From: Enterobacterales bacterium
GTDB lineage: Bacteria; Pseudomonadota; Gammaproteobacteria; Enterobacterales; Enterobacteriaceae
DNA length: 64,000 nucleotides
Assembly: GCA_015654925.1 (NCBI GenBank)
Contig: JAATFX010000043.1
Location: forward strand, 62,001 to 126,000
Direction: 5' to 3'
In this document: piece after piece, positions 1 through 9,443 of the stretch
Layout of the letters: every line of letters starts with the position of its first letter
Position numbering within the stretch: the stretch's first letter is position 1
The notes under the pieces: model-generated
The model's database searches: none
What the model saw: the letters and a program-made list of their open reading frames with translations, nothing else
Told to the model about the DNA's origin: nothing
Position numbers and translations under genes: made by a program

Positions 1-315
1 GCCGTTTTGAAATGCAATATGATCGCGCAGGGTAAAGGTATAGACCAGGCGATCGGCGCCGATCTCATAGTGGTCCACCAATTCGGGCACCGGCTCGAAT
101 TTATCGTTGATGGTAAATAGTTCTTCGAAAATATGGCGATCCACATCCGAGGTGGCGTTATTGGTGGTGAGATACGGGTCCAGGGTGCCCGGCCGGTTGC
201 CATAGGCGATATTTAACGTATCGTTGCCCGGTTCGGCGGCCCGGGTCGCGGCGGCGTACCAGGGCAGGGCGGCGCACAGCAATAGCGCGGCGGCGTTAAA
301 GCGTTTGGTTTTCAT
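1..315 (-). CDS. ABC transporter substrate-binding protein, family 5 (N-terminal part)
   Basis: Only the first 105 codons are in the window; the frame is open at the left edge. The protein begins with a signal peptide (MKTKR, a hydrophobic Ala/Leu core, cleavage around ATRAAE), so it is exported to the periplasm. The mature start reads NDTLNIAYGNRPGTLDPY and the last visible residues are YTFTLRDHIAFQNG, both typical of the SBP_bac_5 (DppA/OppA) fold that binds peptides, nickel chelates or opines. Its ATG overlaps the stop codon of the upstream M20 amidohydrolase (TGATG), so the two are translationally coupled. This suggests that the imported ligand or its product is hydrolysed by that enzyme. 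The ligand cannot be told from sequence. Confidence 0.88.
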   Translation of the reverse strand, partial: MKTKRFNAAALLLCAALPWYAAATRAAEPGNDTLNIAYGNRPGTLDPYLTTNNATSDVDRHIFEELFTINDKFEPVPELVDHYEIGADRLVYTFTLRDHIAFQNG

Positions 316-1529
316 CACTGCGCTCCTCCCTGGGCCGTTGATGTGAATTCATCGCGCACCCGGCCTAATAATTCCGCGTCCGTTAATAAGCGATAACCGG
401 TTTTCGCCAGCACCCGGGCGCCGGTGAGCAGCGCCCGGTAGCCGGCCTCTGAATTGGCCGCCTCGCGAAACTCCACCGTATGGCCGATCAGGTCATCCGG
501 GCCGATTTTAATATAGGGATGGGCGGTGGGGACGGCGTGGCTGATATCCCCGGCATCGGTGGAGCCTTTGCCCGTTTTCGGCGTCAGGTCCACCCGTTCG
601 CCATGGGCGGTCAGCTCGTCGAGCAATACCTCGTTGAGGGCGTGATTAATGCGAAAATCCCGCGGACCGACCTGATGTTCGATCTCGACCCGGGTGCCGG
701 TGGCCAGGGCCGCGCCCTCGGCGATGGCCCGGATGCGCGGCTCCAGCGCAATCACCTCTTCGCGGGTATCGGCGCGGATGTAATAGTGCGCCGAGGCGAA
801 CTCGGGAATCACATTCGGCGCCTGGCCGCCGTTGGTAATAATGCCGTGCACCCGAATGCCGTCGGGCAATTGCTGGCGCAGCACGCTGATGCCGTTATAC
901 AGCAGCACGACCGCATCCAGCGCGTTAACGCCTTTATGGGGGGAACTGCCGGCATGGGAAGGTTTGCCGTAAAAATTAAAATAAAGGTGGTTATTGGCCA
1001 GCGAGGGGCCGGACAGCCGGGTCTTGCCCGCGGGATGAATCATCAGGGCCGCATCCACATCTTGCAAAAAGCCGTGCTGTACGAACCGGGCTTTGACATT
1101 GCCGTTTAACCCGCCGGGGCCTTTGAGGCCGCCTTCTTCCGCCGGGGTGCCCAAGACCACCACTTTACCGCCGGTGGCCGGCAGGGTTTCCGCCAGGGCT
1201 ATGGCGGCGGCGACGCTGGTCACGCCGATAATATTGTGGCCGCAGGCATGGCCTATTTCGATCAAGGCGTCGTATTCCGCCAGATAGGCAATGATCGGGC
1301 CGGGTTTGCCGCTGTCTTTGCTGGCGTAAAAAGCGGTTTCATGCCCGGCCACGTTGGACGTGACGTCAAATCCGGCCCGCGCCAGCAGCTCGGTCAGCCG
1401 GGCGTTGGCATAATATTCATTATTGCCGGTTTCCGGATGGGCATGGATATCTTTACTGATGGCGAGATAATTATCCTGTTGCCGATCGATGGACTCATCA
1501 ATCAGCTTTATTGTATTATTTGTCGTCAT
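315..1529 (-). CDS. M20 family metal-dependent amidohydrolase
   Basis: A 404-residue cytoplasmic hydrolase of the M20 peptidase/aminoacylase family (AbgB, HipO and YxeP relatives). Visible family marks are HAHPETG near residue 30, the metal-ligand motif HACGHN near residue 94, PAEEGG near residue 130 with the catalytic Glu, and MIHPAGK near residue 164. A lid-domain stretch (KPSHAGSSPHKGVNALDA) lies near residue 190. Such enzymes remove an acyl or aminoacyl group from N-acyl amino acids or p-aminobenzoyl-glutamate. No signal peptide is present. It is the first gene of a minus-strand operon with an overlapping family-5 binding protein, which suggests cleavage of an imported amide-linked compound. 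The start is the only ATG near the top of the frame. The substrate is unknown. Confidence 0.9.
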   Translation of the reverse strand: MTTNNTIKLIDESIDRQQDNYLAISKDIHAHPETGNNEYYANARLTELLARAGFDVTSNVAGHETAFYASKDSGKPGPIIAYLAEYDALIEIGHACGHNIIGVTSVAAAIALAETLPATGGKVVVLGTPAEEGGLKGPGGLNGNVKARFVQHGFLQDVDAALMIHPAGKTRLSGPSLANNHLYFNFYGKPSHAGSSPHKGVNALDAVVLLYNGISVLRQQLPDGIRVHGIITNGGQAPNVIPEFASAHYYIRADTREEVIALEPRIRAIAEGAALATGTRVEIEHQVGPRDFRINHALNEVLLDELTAHGERVDLTPKTGKGSTDAGDISHAVPTAHPYIKIGPDDLIGHTVEFREAANSEAGYRALLTGARVLAKTGYRLLTDAELLGRVRDEFTSTAQGGAQ

Positions 1530-2004
1530 TTTACCCTCATCATGAGACCGCTATAGCCATACGCGTGGTCGCAACCATACACCAAAAAAGATTTGAACTT
1601 AAAATGAAAATAGCACATAACCATAGTGATTTTTCGCATGACTATAACTGAAAATAATAGCCGTTGGCATATATTATTTTAGCGGCTGGTTAGATGGTTA
1701 AGTTATTTTGCTATAACCAAGATTAAAAAAATAAAAGCATAAATTTCAATTTATTATGAAATATATGCCGCTATTTTGAACATTTTTAAACCAGCGGCGG
1801 GTCTATTTTAATCGGGTCTATTACATTAAATGATGGAATTGTAACCAGAAAGAAAAATATTCTCGCCAAGAAAAGCCTATTGCCATTTATTCACTTTTAA
1901 TATTCAGTTATTAACTAAGCTATATTGACAGCCGGCCTTTATACTGTGCTGCTTAATAATACCTAAATGGTAATTTCAATATCTCTCTTTCTTAAGGGTA
2001 ATTT
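1530..2004. other. AT-rich divergent intergenic region
   Basis: A 475-base AT-rich gap between the divergent M20 amidohydrolase and the TauA-like gene; it must carry both promoters. A TTGACA hexamer at 1925-1930 faces the TauA-like gene, but no well-spaced -10 box follows it. The putative ribosome site AAGGG lies just before the ATG at 2005. I see no RNA gene or strong operator palindrome. Confidence 0.5.
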
Positions 2005-3015
2005 ATGCATAAAATAATGACAGCCATGCTCGGCGCCGCGGGTTTAATTATGACGCTATCCGCCGCCCAGGCGGCAGCGGTGCCAGATGAAGTGCGGGTC
2101 GCCTATAGCGGCGGCTCGCAGGTTTTATTGTTGTCCAAAGTGGACGGTTCGCTGGAAAAAGCGCTGGGCACCAAGGTCAAATGGGTGCAATTCGCCTCCG
2201 GCGCCGATGCGCTGAATTATTTCGCCAGCGACGCCATCGATATCGCCAACTTTGGCTCCAGCCCGGCCACCGCCGGCATCGTGCGCAAACTGCCGGTGGA
2301 GATTATCGGGGTCTCCGGGGTGATCGCCACCTATGAGCGCTTAATCGGCAAACAGGGTATCGACGGCCTTAAAGGCATCGAAGGCAAACGGGTAGGTTAT
2401 CCGCCTAACTCCACCGCCCAATACGCGCTGGAAGCGGCGATTGCCGTGCATAAACTCGATCGCAGCAAAATTACCCTTATCCCGCTGCGCCCGGCGGAAA
2501 TGGTCGCCGCCTGGAAACGCGGCGATATCGATGCCGGTTATGTCTGGGCGCCCTTCGCCCAGGAGCTGGAAGCCTCGGGGGGCCATCAGGTTTTCGCCAC
2601 CAAGGATTTACAGGCCGACGGTTACCTGATTTATAACAACTATGTGGTGCGTAAAGCGTTTGCCAAACAATACCCCGAGGTAGTGACGCAATTCCTGCGG
2701 GTCCATCAGCAAAAAGTAGATGAATTCCGCCGCAACCCCGAGGCCGCCGCCGCCATTGTCGCCAAAGAGGTCGGCGCGCCGGTGACCACCGCCACCAATA
2801 CCCTGGCCGGGCTGGAATATCCTTCCCTGGCCGAGCAGGGCACCGCCGCCTGGTTGGGCGACGGCACCGATACCGATCATAGCGGCATCGGCCAGGCGGT
2901 GAATAAAACCGCCCATTTCCTGCAAAGTATCGGCGAAGTGCGTCAGCGGGATATACCGGCCACCTGGAAAGATGCCATTGATTCCAGCTATATCCGCCAG
3001 GCCGCGGGAAAATAA
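2005..3015 (+). CDS. taurine/sulfonate-type ABC transporter periplasmic binding protein
   Basis: 336 residues with a clear signal peptide (MHKIMTAMLG, cleavage around AQAAA). The mature protein has the TauA/SsuA/NitT fold: DEVRVAYSGGSQ at the start, a GADALNYFASDAIDIANFGSSP ligand-pocket region whose core is DIANFGSSP, then GKRVGYPPNSTAQY and GDIDAGYVWAPF. It captures the substrate and hands it to the permease and ATPase encoded 8 bases downstream. The best guess for the ligand is taurine or another sulfonate, by similarity to TauA. No tauD dioxygenase follows, so desulfonation would have to be done elsewhere, or the ligand differs. AAGGG at a normal distance supports the start. Confidence 0.9.
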   Translation: MHKIMTAMLGAAGLIMTLSAAQAAAVPDEVRVAYSGGSQVLLLSKVDGSLEKALGTKVKWVQFASGADALNYFASDAIDIANFGSSPATAGIVRKLPVEIIGVSGVIATYERLIGKQGIDGLKGIEGKRVGYPPNSTAQYALEAAIAVHKLDRSKITLIPLRPAEMVAAWKRGDIDAGYVWAPFAQELEASGGHQVFATKDLQADGYLIYNNYVVRKAFAKQYPEVVTQFLRVHQQKVDEFRRNPEAAAAIVAKEVGAPVTTATNTLAGLEYPSLAEQGTAAWLGDGTDTDHSGIGQAVNKTAHFLQSIGEVRQRDIPATWKDAIDSSYIRQAAGK

Positions 3016-3023
3016 TCGCCGTT

Positions 3024-3797
3024 ATGAAAGCTGTTCATCATGTAGCCATCAGCGTCGCGTCGGTGACGCTGTTTTTCTTACTCTGGCAGGTGGCCGGAGA
3101 ACGTCACTGGGTTGACCCGCTATTATTGCCGCCGTTAACCGATATCGGCGAGACCACGGTGGAATTATTGCATGACGGCTATCGCCAGGTACCGTTGTGG
3201 GAGCATATCGCCATCAGCCTGGCGCGGGCGTTAAGCGCGTTTACCGTGGCCATCGCCCTGGGCATTCCGCTGGGCCTGGTGATGGGGTTGTCGCAGCCGG
3301 TGGCCGCCGCCCTTAATCCCTTTGTGCAATTTTTGCGCCCGCTGCCCAAAATCGCGCTCATTCCGCTGGCGGTGGTCTGGCTGGGGATTGGCGAATCGTC
3401 AAAATTCTTTTTGATTTTTATCGCCACCTTTCTAAGCGTGGTGGTGGGGGCGACCGCGGCGGTGGAGCGCATCGGCCGTGCGCGTATCCGCGTGGCGCAG
3501 ACCCTGGGCGCTTCCCGCCGGCAGATTTTCTGGCGGGTGGTTTTGCCGGATACGCTACCGGAGCTGTTTACCAGCGTGCGTTTGTCCATCGGCGTGGGCT
3601 GGACGTCGCTGATTGCCGCCGAGCTGGTGGCGGCGACCTCGGGCCTGGGCTGGATGGTAATTAACGCCAGCGCCTACCTGCGCACCGATATCGTGATGAT
3701 CGGCATTCTGCTGCTGGGGGCCATCGGCTACGCGCTGGATTTGCTGCTGGTGGGATTGCAGAAATGGCTGGTGCCCTGGGCGGGGAAGGACGCATGA
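3024..3797 (+). CDS. TauC/SsuC-type ABC transporter permease
   Basis: A 257-residue inner-membrane protein with about six hydrophobic segments and the BPD_transp_1 domain. The EAA loop that docks the ATPase is visible as TLGASRRQIFWRVVLPDTLP (residues about 158-177). Together with the upstream TauA-like protein and downstream TauB-like ATPase it forms a NitT/TauT-type importer. Its stop codon overlaps the ATG of the ATPase gene (ATGA), which marks tight operon coupling. Substrate is inferred only from the family: sulfonates, or possibly thiamine precursors or nitrate-type anions. Confidence 0.9.
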   Translation: MKAVHHVAISVASVTLFFLLWQVAGERHWVDPLLLPPLTDIGETTVELLHDGYRQVPLWEHIAISLARALSAFTVAIALGIPLGLVMGLSQPVAAALNPFVQFLRPLPKIALIPLAVVWLGIGESSKFFLIFIATFLSVVVGATAAVERIGRARIRVAQTLGASRRQIFWRVVLPDTLPELFTSVRLSIGVGWTSLIAAELVAATSGLGWMVINASAYLRTDIVMIGILLLGAIGYALDLLLVGLQKWLVPWAGKDA

Positions 3798-4597
3798 CCG
3801 ATCATATCCGGCTTGAACATGTCACTTTGGATTTTCCGGGCAAGCATCAGCGGCTGACGGTGCTGGAGGATGTGTCGCTATCGTTGGCCCAGGGGGAATT
3901 CGTGGTGCTGCTGGGGCCCTCCGGCTGCGGGAAATCCACCATCCTCAACGCGATCGCCGGTTTTACCGGCGCCCGGCAAGGGCGCATTCTGTGCGCGGGG
4001 CAACCGGTCAGCGGCCCTCACCCGAGCCGCGGCATGGTGTTTCAGCAGCCCAATTTATTTCCCTGGCTATCGGTATTGGATAACGTCACTTTTGGCCCGC
4101 GCATGGCCGGCAAAAAACGGGCCGCGGCGAATAGCGAAGCCAATGCCTGGTTGCGGCGGGTAGGGCTGGAAGGCTTCGAGCACCACGCCCCCTGGCAACT
4201 GTCCGGCGGCATGAAGCAGCGGGTGGCGCTGGCGCGGGCCTGGCTGCCGGATCCCGATGTGCTGCTGATGGACGAGCCGTTTGGCGCGCTGGACGCGCAA
4301 ACCCGCATGATGATGCAGGAATTGCTGCGGGCCGCCTGGCGGCAAACGGGCACCACGATTTTGTTTGTGACCCACGATGTGGAAGAGGCGCTGTTCCTGG
4401 CCGATCGCATTCTGGTCATGTCGGCGCGGCCGGGCACTATCGTGGATGAGGTGGTGCTGCCTTTCGGGCCCGAGCGGGATATCGAGACCCTGGCGCAGGC
4501 GGCGGGCTATAGCGATATCAAGCAGCATGTGCTGCACCGGGTGCGCGCCGAGGCGCGGCGGGCGAGTCAAGCGGGCGGCAAGGAGGGGGATAAATAG
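3794..4597 (+). CDS. TauB/SsuB-type ABC transporter ATP-binding protein
   Basis: 267 residues from the chosen ATG. An in-frame ATG 30 bases upstream exists, but the start at 3794 overlaps the permease stop (ATGA) and gives the family N-terminus MTDHIRLEHV. Walker A is GPSGCGKST, the Q-loop region reads VFQQPNLFPW, the signature is LSGGMKQRVALARA, Walker B is VLLMDEPFGALD, and the switch His sits in FVTHDVEEAL. These are the usual NitT/TauT ATPase motifs, including the LFPW hallmark. It energises the importer from the cytoplasm and is the last gene of its operon, facing the amino-acid transporter operon on the other strand. Confidence 0.9.
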   Translation: MTDHIRLEHVTLDFPGKHQRLTVLEDVSLSLAQGEFVVLLGPSGCGKSTILNAIAGFTGARQGRILCAGQPVSGPHPSRGMVFQQPNLFPWLSVLDNVTFGPRMAGKKRAAANSEANAWLRRVGLEGFEHHAPWQLSGGMKQRVALARAWLPDPDVLLMDEPFGALDAQTRMMMQELLRAAWRQTGTTILFVTHDVEEALFLADRILVMSARPGTIVDEVVLPFGPERDIETLAQAAGYSDIKQHVLHRVRAEARRASQAGGKEGDK

Positions 4598-4619
4598 GGC
4601 GGCCGGCGGGCGGCCGCCC
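4597..4619. terminator. GC-rich hairpin between convergent operons
   Basis: Arms GGGCGGCC (4597-4604) and GGCCGCCC (4612-4619) form an 8-bp perfect stem with a 7-base loop between the TauB-like and GltK-like stop codons. There is no U-tract on either side, so this may be a weak or Rho-assisted terminator. Confidence 0.35.
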
Positions 4620-4624
4620 AGGGT

Positions 4625-5308
4625 TCACGCGGGTTTGGCCGCCCCAAGGCGGCTAGCCAGGGCCGACAGGCCGTAGCAGAGCAAATAATAAATCACGCCG
4701 ATAAAGACAAAGATCTCGGTGGGGTAAATCTGCTCGCGATTATTCACCTGGCCGGCCACGGTGGTCAACTCGGGCACGTTGACGATAAAGGCCAGGGAGG
4801 TGTCTTTAATCAGCGCCACCATCAGGCCGATATAGGACGGCAATAAGTTGGGTATGGCCTGGGGCAGCAGGATGGCGCGCAGGATCTGCCATTCGCCCAG
4901 ACCGGACGCGATGCCGGCTTCGATTTGCCCGGCGGGCAGGGCGTTAAGCCCGGCCAGGGTGGTATGCATTACCGCCGCCGAGGTAAACCAGGCCAGCGCC
5001 AGGATCACCGTCAGCGGGCCGGGTATCGAACCGCCAAACACGATCGGCAGCAGGAAAAACATCCAGAAAATCACGAAGATCAGCGGAATGCCGCGAATAA
5101 ACTCCGCCCAGATAAACAGCGTCCAGCGCACCCAGCCTTTATAGCGCCAGGCCAGGCAGGCCAGCAGGACGCCCACCCCCCAGGCCAGCACGCCGCTGGT
5201 GATCGCCATGATAAGCGTCAGCAGCACGCCGCCCGGCTGGCCGTCGGCCATCCGTCCCCATAACAGGTAGGTCAGGTTATTGAGGATCACATCAAAATTA
5301 AACGTCAT
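4625..5308 (-). CDS. polar amino-acid ABC transporter permease (GltK/HisM type)
   Basis: 227 residues, an inner-membrane HEQRo/BPD_transp_1 permease. Its EAA loop reads EAGIASGLGEWQILRAILLP (residues about 139-158), and the segment EFIRGIPLIFVIFWMFFL carries the family's RGIP hallmark. It pairs with the permease encoded just upstream on the same strand, with which it overlaps by 11 bases. It is the last gene of a four-gene operon in the order binding protein, ATPase, permease, permease. The complex imports a polar amino acid; glutamate/aspartate or glutamine are the likeliest by similarity, but this is not proven by sequence. Confidence 0.9.
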   Translation of the reverse strand: MTFNFDVILNNLTYLLWGRMADGQPGGVLLTLIMAITSGVLAWGVGVLLACLAWRYKGWVRWTLFIWAEFIRGIPLIFVIFWMFFLLPIVFGGSIPGPLTVILALAWFTSAAVMHTTLAGLNALPAGQIEAGIASGLGEWQILRAILLPQAIPNLLPSYIGLMVALIKDTSLAFIVNVPELTTVAGQVNNREQIYPTEIFVFIGVIYYLLCYGLSALASRLGAAKPA

Positions 5309-6116
5309 GGCGTGTCCCCTTAAGGGCGGCGTCCGACGGCGGTTCCCTCAGCCCATCGGCATCCAGAACCGCCAGCAGGGGCTGGCGCCGGTCGCGGCGT
5401 TTGGGTCCCAGCAGCAGCATCAGCCCGCCCATCAGCACTCCCAATAACAGATACAACCCGGTGCCGACGGCGAAGCCTTCCAGCGCGTGGGCGTTATAGC
5501 TCTCCACGCGGCCCACCTGATAGGTGAGTTCGGCAAAACTGATCCCGCTGGCCAGGGAGGAGAGTTTCATCAGGTTGAGATATTGCCCGACCAAGGGCTG
5601 CCAGGCATTAATCAATCCCTGCGGCAGCAGCACATTGCGCAGGATATGCCACTGGCTGAACCCCTGGGAAAGCGCGGCTTCCGTTTGGCCCGCGGGCACC
5701 GAGTTCAGCCCGGCCTGGATCTCTTCGATTAAAAACGCCGCGCTGAACAGCGCCAGGCCCCAGCAGGCGCAAAGAAACTCCGGCGTCAGCCAGGCGACGT
5801 TCCCCGGCAGGTTGGCCCAGGGATGCATATCGCCGATATAAAACCGCAGGCTTTGCGGCAGCATGCCCCAGGCGGCGAAATACCAAAACAGCAGTTGCAC
5901 CAGCAGCGGCGTATTGCGAAACACCGAAACATACGCCGCCACCAGGCCGCGGCCCAGCCGGCCCGGAGCCAGGCGCAGGCCGAGCATCAGCACGGTGATA
6001 AGGGTAGCCAGCAGGCTGCCGATCAGGGTGACATACAGGGTGGCCATGAACCCGGAAACAATCCACTGCCACGGTTGGCCGGTCAGGACCCCGGTCCAAT
6101 CCAGATGCCAGGCCAT
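5298..6116 (-). CDS. polar amino-acid ABC transporter permease (GltJ type)
   Basis: 272 residues. The N-terminal stretch [18 protein letters not shown] is the first membrane segment, [18 protein letters not shown] carries the family's RNTPLL motif, and the EAA loop is [20 protein letters not shown]. The longer N- and C-terminal ends (ending in charged residues RRDRRQPL) resemble GltJ. Its start overlaps the stop of the ATPase gene by one base and its end overlaps the next permease by 11 bases, so the operon is translationally coupled. It forms the heterodimeric channel with the downstream permease. Confidence 0.9.
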   Translation of the reverse strand: MAWHLDWTGVLTGQPWQWIVSGFMATLYVTLIGSLLATLITVLMLGLRLAPGRLGRGLVAAYVSVFRNTPLLVQLLFWYFAAWGMLPQSLRFYIGDMHPWANLPGNVAWLTPEFLCACWGLALFSAAFLIEEIQAGLNSVPAGQTEAALSQGFSQWHILRNVLLPQGLINAWQPLVGQYLNLMKLSSLASGISFAELTYQVGRVESYNAHALEGFAVGTGLYLLLGVLMGGLMLLLGPKRRDRRQPLLAVLDADGLREPPSDAALKGTRHDV

Positions 6117-6940
6117 CAGGCGTCCTCCACCCGCGCATGGAGCGGATTCAAGACTTTTTGCAAAAAGCGCTGCGCGCGGGGATGCGCCGGGGCGGTAAAA
6201 AAGGTCTCCGGATCGGCCTGTTCCAGAATGACCCCTCCGTCCATAAATACCACCCGATCGGCGATCTCGCGGGCAAAACTCATCTCGTGGGTTACCACGA
6301 TCATGGTGATGCCGCTGTGCGCCAGTTCCTGCATGACCTGCAACACTTCGCCGATCATTTCCGGGTCCAGCGCCGAGGTGGGTTCGTCGAACAGGATCAG
6401 GCTGGGGTCGGTCACCAGGGCGCGGGCAATGGCCACGCGCTGCTGCTGCCCGCCGGAGAGCTGCGCCGGGAAAAAGGGCGCTTTATCCGCCAGGCCGACC
6501 CGATCGAGCAGGGTTTGCGCCTTGGCATGGGCCTGGGCCTGCGTCCAGCCATGCACCTTGATCAACGCCAGGCTGACGTTATCCAGCGCGCTGAGATGGG
6601 CATAGAGATTAAATTGTTGGAAGACAAAACCGATATGGGTGCGTAATTCCCGCAGCGCTTTGCCTTTCAAGGCGGAGGTGGGCCGCCCGTCGATCAGGAT
6701 TTCGCCGCCGCTAACGGTTTCGAGCTGGTTGATTAAGCGTATCAGAGTGGATTTTCCCGACCCGGACGGGCCGCAGATGGCCACCACTTCCCCGCGCGCG
6801 GCGCTGAAATCCACCTGGCGGATAACATGATGCGGTCCGAAATATTTATCGACCTGGCGAAATTCAACGGCGGGAGAAATAGCGGTATTATCCGCCACCG
6901 GGGTGGCGGATACGTCGGAATTGTGGTGCTGGAAGTGCAT
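6116..6940 (-). CDS. polar amino-acid ABC transporter ATP-binding protein (GltL/GlnQ type)
   Basis: 274 residues. Walker A is [10 protein letters not shown], the Q-loop reads [13 protein letters not shown], the signature is [15 protein letters not shown], Walker B is [15 protein letters not shown], and the switch His is in VVTHEMSFA. All are standard for the polar amino-acid uptake family. An N-terminal extension of about 20 residues ([18 protein letters not shown]) precedes the usual start, so an internal start is possible. It is preceded by the binding-protein gene (13-base gap) and followed by two permeases, all on the minus strand. Confidence 0.9.
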   Translation of the reverse strand: MHFQHHNSDVSATPVADNTAISPAVEFRQVDKYFGPHHVIRQVDFSAARGEVVAICGPSGSGKSTLIRLINQLETVSGGEILIDGRPTSALKGKALRELRTHIGFVFQQFNLYAHLSALDNVSLALIKVHGWTQAQAHAKAQTLLDRVGLADKAPFFPAQLSGGQQQRVAIARALVTDPSLILFDEPTSALDPEMIGEVLQVMQELAHSGITMIVVTHEMSFAREIADRVVFMDGGVILEQADPETFFTAPAHPRAQRFLQKVLNPLHARVEDA

Positions 6941-6953
6941 TGATTCAGCCTGA

Positions 6954-7784
6954 TTATTTTGCTTCTATTTTAAACAAACGCGGCTGAGGCGACTTGGTCT
7001 GCGGCCCGAACCAGTTATTATAGATGGAGGTGGCCTGGCCGTTTTTCTCCAGTTGCAGTAATTCGTTGTTCACGAACGCCAGCAGGGCGGTTTCGCCTTT
7101 TTTAACCCCGACGCCAATCTCTTCTTTGCTCAATAATTCCGGCAATACTTTATATTTCGCTTTATCCGGCGCGCCGTCGAGCAAACCGGCCAGAATGGTG
7201 CTGTCCTGGGTAATCGCCTGGACGTTGCCGTTGCGCAGGGCCGACAGGGCCAGCGGGATATCGTCATAGGACAGGACGCGCGAATCAGGGAAGCGGTTGT
7301 GCAATTCCTGTTCGCCGGTGGTGCCCTTGACCGCGCCGATGCGGGCCTTGGCATACTCACTGAGTTTGTCCGGCGATTTTGCCGGCACCAGGAATTGCTG
7401 ACCGGTCACGAAATAGGGCACGGAGAAATCGATGACCTTGGCCCGTTCCGGCGTGATGGTGATATCCGCCACGATGATATCGGCTTTGCCCGACTGCAAT
7501 AACGGTATGCGATTGGCGGGGTTGGTGGGCACCAGTTCCAATTTTACGCCCAGCGCCGAGGCCAGCGCCTTGGCAAAGTCCACGTCATAACCGACGATAT
7601 TATGGGTTTTGGCGTCCACGGAACCAAACGGCGGGTTGGAATCAAAGGTAGCGACGCGAATAACGCCGGCCTGTTTAATATCGGCCAATTGATCGGCATG
7701 GGCCGTGAAAGAAGAAATACCGCCCATAGCCAACAACGTCAGCAGCGATAAAACAGAAGGGCGCTTATTAATGAACACAGCCAT
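6954..7784 (-). CDS. polar amino-acid ABC transporter periplasmic binding protein
   Basis: 276 residues of the SBP_bac_3 family with a signal peptide ending near FTAHA-DQ. After cleavage the text runs [15 protein letters not shown], then [19 protein letters not shown], the [19 protein letters not shown] pocket motif, and [14 protein letters not shown]; all are hallmarks of glutamate, glutamine, cystine or arginine binding proteins. It is the first gene of the operon and is followed by its ATPase and two permeases. The exact ligand is uncertain. Confidence 0.9.
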   Translation of the reverse strand: MAVFINKRPSVLSLLTLLAMGGISSFTAHADQLADIKQAGVIRVATFDSNPPFGSVDAKTHNIVGYDVDFAKALASALGVKLELVPTNPANRIPLLQSGKADIIVADITITPERAKVIDFSVPYFVTGQQFLVPAKSPDKLSEYAKARIGAVKGTTGEQELHNRFPDSRVLSYDDIPLALSALRNGNVQAITQDSTILAGLLDGAPDKAKYKVLPELLSKEEIGVGVKKGETALLAFVNNELLQLEKNGQATSIYNNWFGPQTKSPQPRLFKIEAK

Positions 7785-8151
7785 ATGCTATTCCTTGAAA
7801 TAATTGATGGATAAGTGAGCTGCTTCAATAGGTTATCCAGTGAAGTCGGCTTTATGGCAAGGAATATTACATAGGCCAAGATAATTAACCACGTATAAAA
7901 AAGCATATGTTTATCACGGCTAAGCATAAGAATAACTTATGACCGTACCGGAGCCGCGGGGCGCTTAGATTATGAGAAAAAATAAAATTTCAGCCAGGCA
8001 AAAAATAATCAGGGTTAATACTGAATAATAATCATTTCCGCCTGTGGCGCGGATAACGGCAGATATTTATCCGCAGAGGGATTAAATGAAGAGGTTAATC
8101 ATATTAAGTAATAAAGATAGTAGTCATTCAAATAAATGTTGGCCGCCGGTT
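7785..8151. other. AT-rich intergenic region upstream of the amino-acid operon
   Basis: This stretch lies upstream of the minus-strand binding-protein gene and downstream of the LacI-family gene. It presumably carries the operon promoter. A 62-codon minus-strand frame inside it (7739-7927) overlaps the signal peptide of the binding protein in another frame and looks spurious. No RNA structure or operator was recognised. Confidence 0.45.
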
Positions 8152-8199
8152 AAATAAAACCGGGCTATTCCCTAAATGGCGCGCAATGGAATAGCCCGG
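8152..8199 (-). terminator. Rho-independent terminator of the LacI-family gene
   Basis: On the minus strand, arms CCGGGCTATTCC and GGAATAGCCCGG (plus-strand 8160-8171 and 8188-8199) form a perfect 12-bp stem, followed at once by TTTTATTT. It lies about 45 bases past the stop of the LacI-family gene and is a textbook intrinsic terminator. Confidence 0.85.
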
Positions 8200-8243
8200 C
8201 CCGTGCCGCGACGCGCGCAGCCCAGGCCCGGCAGGTTTATCCC

Positions 8244-9269
8244 TTAGCGCGGCCCGCATCGGCTGCTGGCCCGCACCGTGAGCACCGGCGGGAAGCGGAA
8301 CGGCTCGACGGCTTCGCCATTGATGCGCCGCAGCAGCATTTCCACCGCCCGGTAGCCTTGCTGCTCCATACAGGTGCTGATACTGGTCAGCGGCGTTTGT
8401 AAATGCGCGGCCAGCGGCGTGTCGTTATAGCCCACTACCGCCATATCCCGCCCGGCCGCCAGGCCGCGGTCGCGCATGGCGCCCATCAGGCCGATGGCCA
8501 GAAAGTCATTAACGGCAAAAATAGCCGTGGGCCGGGGATTGAGGGCCAACAGTTGCCCGCCGATAAGGAAACCCGTTTCGCTATCAAAGGGGCCGTGGAT
8601 AATGTGCGAAACGGGGATGTCGATTCCCTGTTCCCGATAATACTGGCAGAACCCCCGGGTACGCTCAAGGGCATTGCCGGTATAGGCCTGGCCGGCAATA
8701 ATCGCCACCCGCCGGTGCCCCTGCTGGTAGAGATGCCGGGCGGCCAGGCGTCCGCCCTGCATATCATCCGAAGTGACCGAGCAGAAATGGCCCTTGCGCC
8801 GGCTCACCAGGACAAAAGGGATCTCGCGCTGCGCCAGCACGTCGATAAAATCCGGCTCCGGGGTGCAATGGGCATCGCTGATGATCAACCCATCGACATT
8901 GCGCGCCAGCGCACGTTCGGCCAGGGCGCGCTGGCGTTCCGGCCGATCCAGGGTATTGGCGACAAAAGCGGTATAACCCAGGTCGCTGGCCGCCCGATCG
9001 ATACCCTCATAAATGGTCGCCAGCACGATATCCGACAAGCGCGGCACCAGTACCGCTATCTCGTGGCTGCGCTGGGTTTTCAAGGTGGTGGCATGGGTAT
9101 TGGGCCGGTAGTCGAGACTGGCCGCCAGCGCCCGTATCCGATCGATGGTTTCTTTCGAGGCGGCGCGCCCCGCCCGGGCGATATCGCCGTTAAGCACCCG
9201 TGAAACCGTCGAAACATGTATATCCAACTGCTGGGCGATGCTGCGTAAGGTCGCGGGACGTGTGCTCAT
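8244..9269 (-). CDS. LacI/GalR-family transcriptional regulator
   Basis: 341 residues. The N-terminal HTH reads TLRSIAQQLDIHVSTVSRVL (residues 7-26), followed by a hinge and a periplasmic-binding-like effector domain (HEIAVLVPRLSDIVLATIYEG, then SDDMQGGRLAARHL, AIFAVNDFLAIG, and VVGYNDTPLAAHL, each typical of the family). It is divergent from the peptide-type ABC operon, and a CG-centred perfect palindrome sits between them, so it probably controls that operon and perhaps itself. The effector is unknown; LacI-family control is more usual for sugar genes, which makes a peptide-type transporter an odd partner unless the ligand is a glycoside or sugar conjugate. Confidence 0.92.
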   Translation of the reverse strand: MSTRPATLRSIAQQLDIHVSTVSRVLNGDIARAGRAASKETIDRIRALAASLDYRPNTHATTLKTQRSHEIAVLVPRLSDIVLATIYEGIDRAASDLGYTAFVANTLDRPERQRALAERALARNVDGLIISDAHCTPEPDFIDVLAQREIPFVLVSRRKGHFCSVTSDDMQGGRLAARHLYQQGHRRVAIIAGQAYTGNALERTRGFCQYYREQGIDIPVSHIIHGPFDSETGFLIGGQLLALNPRPTAIFAVNDFLAIGLMGAMRDRGLAAGRDMAVVGYNDTPLAAHLQTPLTSISTCMEQQGYRAVEMLLRRINGEAVEPFRFPPVLTVRASSRCGPR

Positions 9270-9397
9270 GGATAGCCTTTAAAATAATGATCGGTTTCCG
9301 GTGCCGGCGGGGAGGGGTATCCCTTATCGGGCAATTTTCCGCACCGCTTTGGGGCAAAACGCGCCAGAATGTTTCATTCCGCGGGCGGGAGGGTTAC

Positions 9398-9409
9398 CCA
9401 AACGTTTGG
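9398..9409. promoter_or_regulatory. LacI-family operator candidate
   Basis: CCAAACGTTTGG is a perfect 12-bp palindrome centred on CG (9403/9404), the architecture expected for LacI/GalR-family operators. It lies in the divergent gap, 129 bases before the LacI-family start and 176 bases before the transporter start. Confidence 0.65.
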
Positions 9410-9443
9410 CTAAAATTAATTAAAATTTTTTTTATAGTTAAAA

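Noticed and set aside
1925-1953. TTGACA hexamer as a -35 box for the TauA-like operon
   Set aside because: TATACT follows only 10 bases later and no -10 hexamer lies 16-18 bases downstream.
7739-7927. 62-codon frame upstream of the amino-acid binding protein
   Set aside because: It overlaps the signal peptide of the real gene in another frame and has no ribosome site or recognisable domain.
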